From the NCBI GenBank assembly GCA_002717305.1, contig PBDH01000044.1, forward strand, positions 1-17,189: a stretch of DNA of 17,189 bases, in the 5' to 3' direction. A program made the translations under genes and the position numbers. The notes beneath the pieces were generated by a model, which was not told the DNA's origin, ran no database searches, and saw nothing but the letters and a program-made list of their open reading frames with translations. This document shows, one piece after another, positions 15,261 to 17,189 of the stretch. Position 1 is the first letter of the stretch. Each line of letters opens with the position of its first letter. Origin of the DNA: Gammaproteobacteria bacterium (GTDB taxonomy: Bacteria > Pseudomonadota > Gammaproteobacteria > Pseudomonadales > Litorivicinaceae).

Positions 15261-16061
15261 ATGAATCGCGACAAATTTTTTGACTCATTATGGAAACAGT
15301 ATATTTCAGTAACCCCGCAAGCTAGAGGGATACAGTCACTGTTACTTAGACACGGCGAAGAGGTCACCAACGATCATGTCGCTTTCCGAACATTCGACAT
15401 CCAAGGCTTCGGTCTCGAGATGGTAACAGAACTAGTGGCAGAAATCGGATACGAGCGGTTTGATTCTTATGTGTTCCCAGACAAACATCTACGAGCCCAC
15501 GCGTACTGGGTTCCAAATGAACACGATGTACCGAAAATCTTTTTCAGTGAACTGGTTTGTGCTGAACTGGATTCAGATTCTCAATCAATTATCGCGGAGA
15601 TCACGTCGCCTCTTACGGGTGAACTCACCTTAAAGGATCTCGTGGGTGCCTACCTTTTCAAAAGACCAACACTCGAGCAGTATTCAAGGTTATGCGATGC
15701 GAGCGAATACGCGGGTTGGTTGTCAACGATGGGGTATCAAGCAAACCACTTCACCGTGAATGTAAATGGGCTTCGAACCCTTGACTCGATCGACGGCTTG
15801 ATTGATCTCCTGGTCGCTAACCAATATCCGTTAAATGATGTTGGCGGCGTAATAAAAGGAACAAACTCAGATTTACTTGTCCAAGCTTCTACCCTCGCCG
15901 ACACTATCCGTTTTGAATTTGAAGACGGGTTCGAGTCAGACATCCCTAGCTGTTTTTATGAGTTTGCATACCGGTTTACTGACTCAACCGGGCAACCGTT
16001 TCAAGGATTTATTCCAAACAGCGCAAACGCAATTTTTGAGAGCACCGACAGACAGGCTTGA
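15261..16061 (+). CDS. DUF1338 family protein, 2-oxoadipate dioxygenase/decarboxylase (HglS)-like
   Basis: A 266-residue protein of the DUF1338 family, related to the VOC metalloenzymes. HglS of Pseudomonas putida, a longer member, converts 2-oxoadipate to 2-hydroxyglutarate in lysine breakdown using a His-His-Glu metal site. Equivalent residues are visible: His39 and Arg43 in NDHVAFRTFD, His163 in YQANHFTVNVN and Glu234 in CFYEFAYRF. The protein is much shorter than HglS (about 460 residues) but of the normal size for the short bacterial branch, whose substrate may differ. The ATG at 15261 is preceded by AAGAGA about ten bases away. No other lysine-catabolism gene is nearby, so the pathway role is inference. 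Confidence 0.85.
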   Translation: MNRDKFFDSLWKQYISVTPQARGIQSLLLRHGEEVTNDHVAFRTFDIQGFGLEMVTELVAEIGYERFDSYVFPDKHLRAHAYWVPNEHDVPKIFFSELVCAELDSDSQSIIAEITSPLTGELTLKDLVGAYLFKRPTLEQYSRLCDASEYAGWLSTMGYQANHFTVNVNGLRTLDSIDGLIDLLVANQYPLNDVGGVIKGTNSDLLVQASTLADTIRFEFEDGFESDIPSCFYEFAYRFTDSTGQPFQGFIPNSANAIFESTDRQA

Positions 16062-16225
16062 GTCGAACGCTAAGGCTCACGTTACCTTCAAAAAAAGGAA
16101 AGTCACCACGAGAGTCGGCCCAAAGATCCCGTTATAGTCAATCCGAAAGAACAATAAAAGGTAAGTAGCAATGCGTGGGTTTTCTGAGACGGATTTACAC
16201 TAAATTCGACTAGGGGAGGTTGTCT

Positions 16226-16657
16226 ATGCATAGAGGAATCGTTACCTGTATCTTGATTAGTTTGTCGAGTCTCAGCCAAGCCCATGAGGGTGCAACAAAT
16301 ATCATTGAGGGTCGCATCGACCGGTTCAAAGAAAATAAAGAAGCCATGAAGGCGATCAAACGAAACCTTACCAAAGGCACGGCTATCATTGCTCAGAAAG
16401 CCTTTGAGGTGGAGACTTGGGCGAACGAGATGGTTGAATTCTTCCCCGGAGGATAAAACGAAGCGCCCTGAGCAGCTCGCCCGGTGATTTAGGAGAACTT
16501 TGAGGACTTCACAGCGAAAGTGGCAGCAAATGCAAGGGCCGTCTCTGCCACTGGAACACTCGCGCAATCTGGTGCCGGTCAGAGCGCTCTGACCAAGGGA
16601 TTTAGGGTGCTAGGAAGGACCTGCAAGGACTGCCAAAACGACTACAAAGATCGGTAG
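16226..16657 (+). pseudogene. Decayed cytochrome c' gene
   Basis: The start looks intact: GGGGAGG (16213-16219), ATG at 16226, and a signal peptide MHRGIVTCILISLSSLSQA before HEGAT, as in cytochrome c'. The first 76 codons run through ENKEAMKAIKRNLTKGTAI to VEFFPGG and stop at TAA 16454. Homology goes on in the +1 frame (KTKRPEQLAR, from 16455). It then returns to the first frame as VI-stop-ENFEDFTAKVAANARAV, where the TAG at 16490 replaces the expected Trp of IWENF. It ends LGRTCKDCQNDYKDR with TAG at 16655. The haem motif is CKDCQ instead of CxxCH, so the axial His ligand is gone. Two compensating frameshifts, a nonsense codon and loss of the haem ligand together argue for real decay. Functional cytochrome c' binds NO or CO in the periplasm. 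Confidence 0.82.
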
Positions 16658-16738
16658 CTATGATACCTGGTCAGGATTTTTTAAAAGTCTGCACAATCCC
16701 ATTCCTATTTACAGGTGTTGCGAGACTGGTTGTGGCAG

Positions 16739-17189
16739 CTAATCGGTAGAGCGCTCGGCCCAACCCGCAAAGATTCTTTCCAAAAAGACCACCACGTAGT
16801 AGAGCGCGATACCCAACACAGCAAGTGCAATAAGTACGGCAAACATTAAGGGATAATCAGAGTTAGTCTTGCCGCTGTCAAACAGGGCACCCAAGCCCCT
16901 TCCGTGAGGCGATACAATTTCCATCAGATTGGTACCGATAAAAGCAAGGGTTACTGCAACCTTGAGCGCACCAAAGAACTCAGGAAGCGTCTTAGGTAAC
17001 GCTATCTTCCAAAAAATTGTGATCTTTGAGGCTCCCAATGACCGCAGAATGTCGCGATACTCTGGCTCCAGTGTCGACAATCCGATCGAGACGGAGACCG
17101 CGATTGGAAAGAAAGAAATCATGAAAGCAATCAAGACCGTATTAAGATCATGCTGACCAACGAACATCAGAGCCTCTATTGGTACCACG
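16739..17189 (-). CDS. ABC transporter permease, SsuC/TauC/ThiX type (C-terminal part)
   Basis: The frame is open at the right edge of the window and ends with TAG at 16741-16739, so about 149 C-terminal residues are seen; the GTG at 17188 is only an internal codon. The EAA loop that contacts the ATPase is EYRDILRSLGASKITIFWKIALPKTLP cut to its key parts: YRDI, the invariant Gly after SL, and the ALPKTLP end. Hydrophobic segments flank it: LIAFMISFFPIAVSVSIGL before, and VAVTLAFIGTNLMEIV and LMFAVLIALAVLGIALYYVV after. The FFPI opening and the G-I-A-L ending are typical of the nitrate/sulfonate/taurine/pyrimidine importer permeases. The substrate cannot be told. Its 3' end lies 81 bp from the cytochrome c' remnant. 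Confidence 0.9.
   Translation of the reverse strand, partial: VVPIEALMFVGQHDLNTVLIAFMISFFPIAVSVSIGLSTLEPEYRDILRSLGASKITIFWKIALPKTLPEFFGALKVAVTLAFIGTNLMEIVSPHGRGLGALFDSGKTNSDYPLMFAVLIALAVLGIALYYVVVFLERIFAGWAERSTD

Noticed and set aside
16171..16203. Ten-codon frame with a purine-rich leader before the cytochrome c' remnant
   Set aside because: It is too short to judge and shows no attenuator-like codon run or paired hairpins.
16660..16749. A 29-codon frame just after the cytochrome c' remnant, with a hydrophobic stretch
   Set aside because: It has no ribosome site and no recognisable motif, and it overlaps the permease end; it could be a remnant of another gene, but nothing supports that.
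16736..16760. A stretch like a tRNA D-arm (AGCTAATCGGTAGAGC)
   Set aside because: It is the reverse complement of the permease's last codons, and no anticodon stem, T-arm or acceptor pairing follows.

Overview
The window is a gammaproteobacterial chromosome segment, and the synteny is the strongest evidence. The order moeB-prmC-prfA-hemA, then (divergent) TPR lipoprotein-lolB-ispE-tRNA-Gln-prs-rplY-pth-ychF-tRNA-Met, is the order I recall from Pseudomonas and many other Gammaproteobacteria. A LolB outer-membrane receptor, a C5-pathway HemA and encoded tRNA CCA ends agree with this. I cannot name the genus. The accessory genes look like those of a free-living, probably aquatic, bacterium, but that is inference.

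Layout. (1) 1-2205, plus strand: 3' part of gatA and complete gatB, two subunits of the GatCAB tRNA amidotransferase. (2) 2191-6117, minus strand: hemA-prfA-prmC-moeB, with every internal junction a 4-base stop/start overlap (TTGA, ATGA, ATGA). It joins tetrapyrrole synthesis, release factor 1, the methylase that modifies release factor 1, and a MoeB/ThiF-type adenylyltransferase. It meets gatB tail to tail with a 15-bp overlap. (3) 6129-12718, plus strand: a TPR lipoprotein, LolB, IspE, tRNA-Gln(UUG), PRPP synthetase, ribosomal protein L25 (CTC form), peptidyl-tRNA hydrolase and the YchF ATPase, most of them abutting or overlapping. (4) 12722-12843: a near-consensus sigma-70 promoter and elongator tRNA-Met, where the familiar synteny ends. 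(5) 12844-17189: an accessory region with a 2OG-Fe(II) oxygenase-like protein, a secreted four-cysteine protein of unknown function, a small lipoprotein, a DUF1338 (HglS-like) protein, a decayed cytochrome c' gene, and the end of an ABC-transporter permease.

The core genes centre on translation (RF1, PrmC, Pth, L25, GatAB, two tRNAs, YchF), precursor supply (PRPP, glutamyl-tRNA reduction, isoprenoids) and the lipoprotein-rich envelope (LolB, TPR lipoprotein). I found no CRISPR array, transposase, integrase, phage structural gene or toxin-antitoxin pair. I do not see an obvious undescribed multi-gene system. The items most worth a second look are the cytochrome c' pseudogene that has lost its haem histidine, perfect dyads in front of rplY and of the DUF1338 gene, the 11-bp divergent hemA/TPR start region, and the change of gene content just after tRNA-Met.
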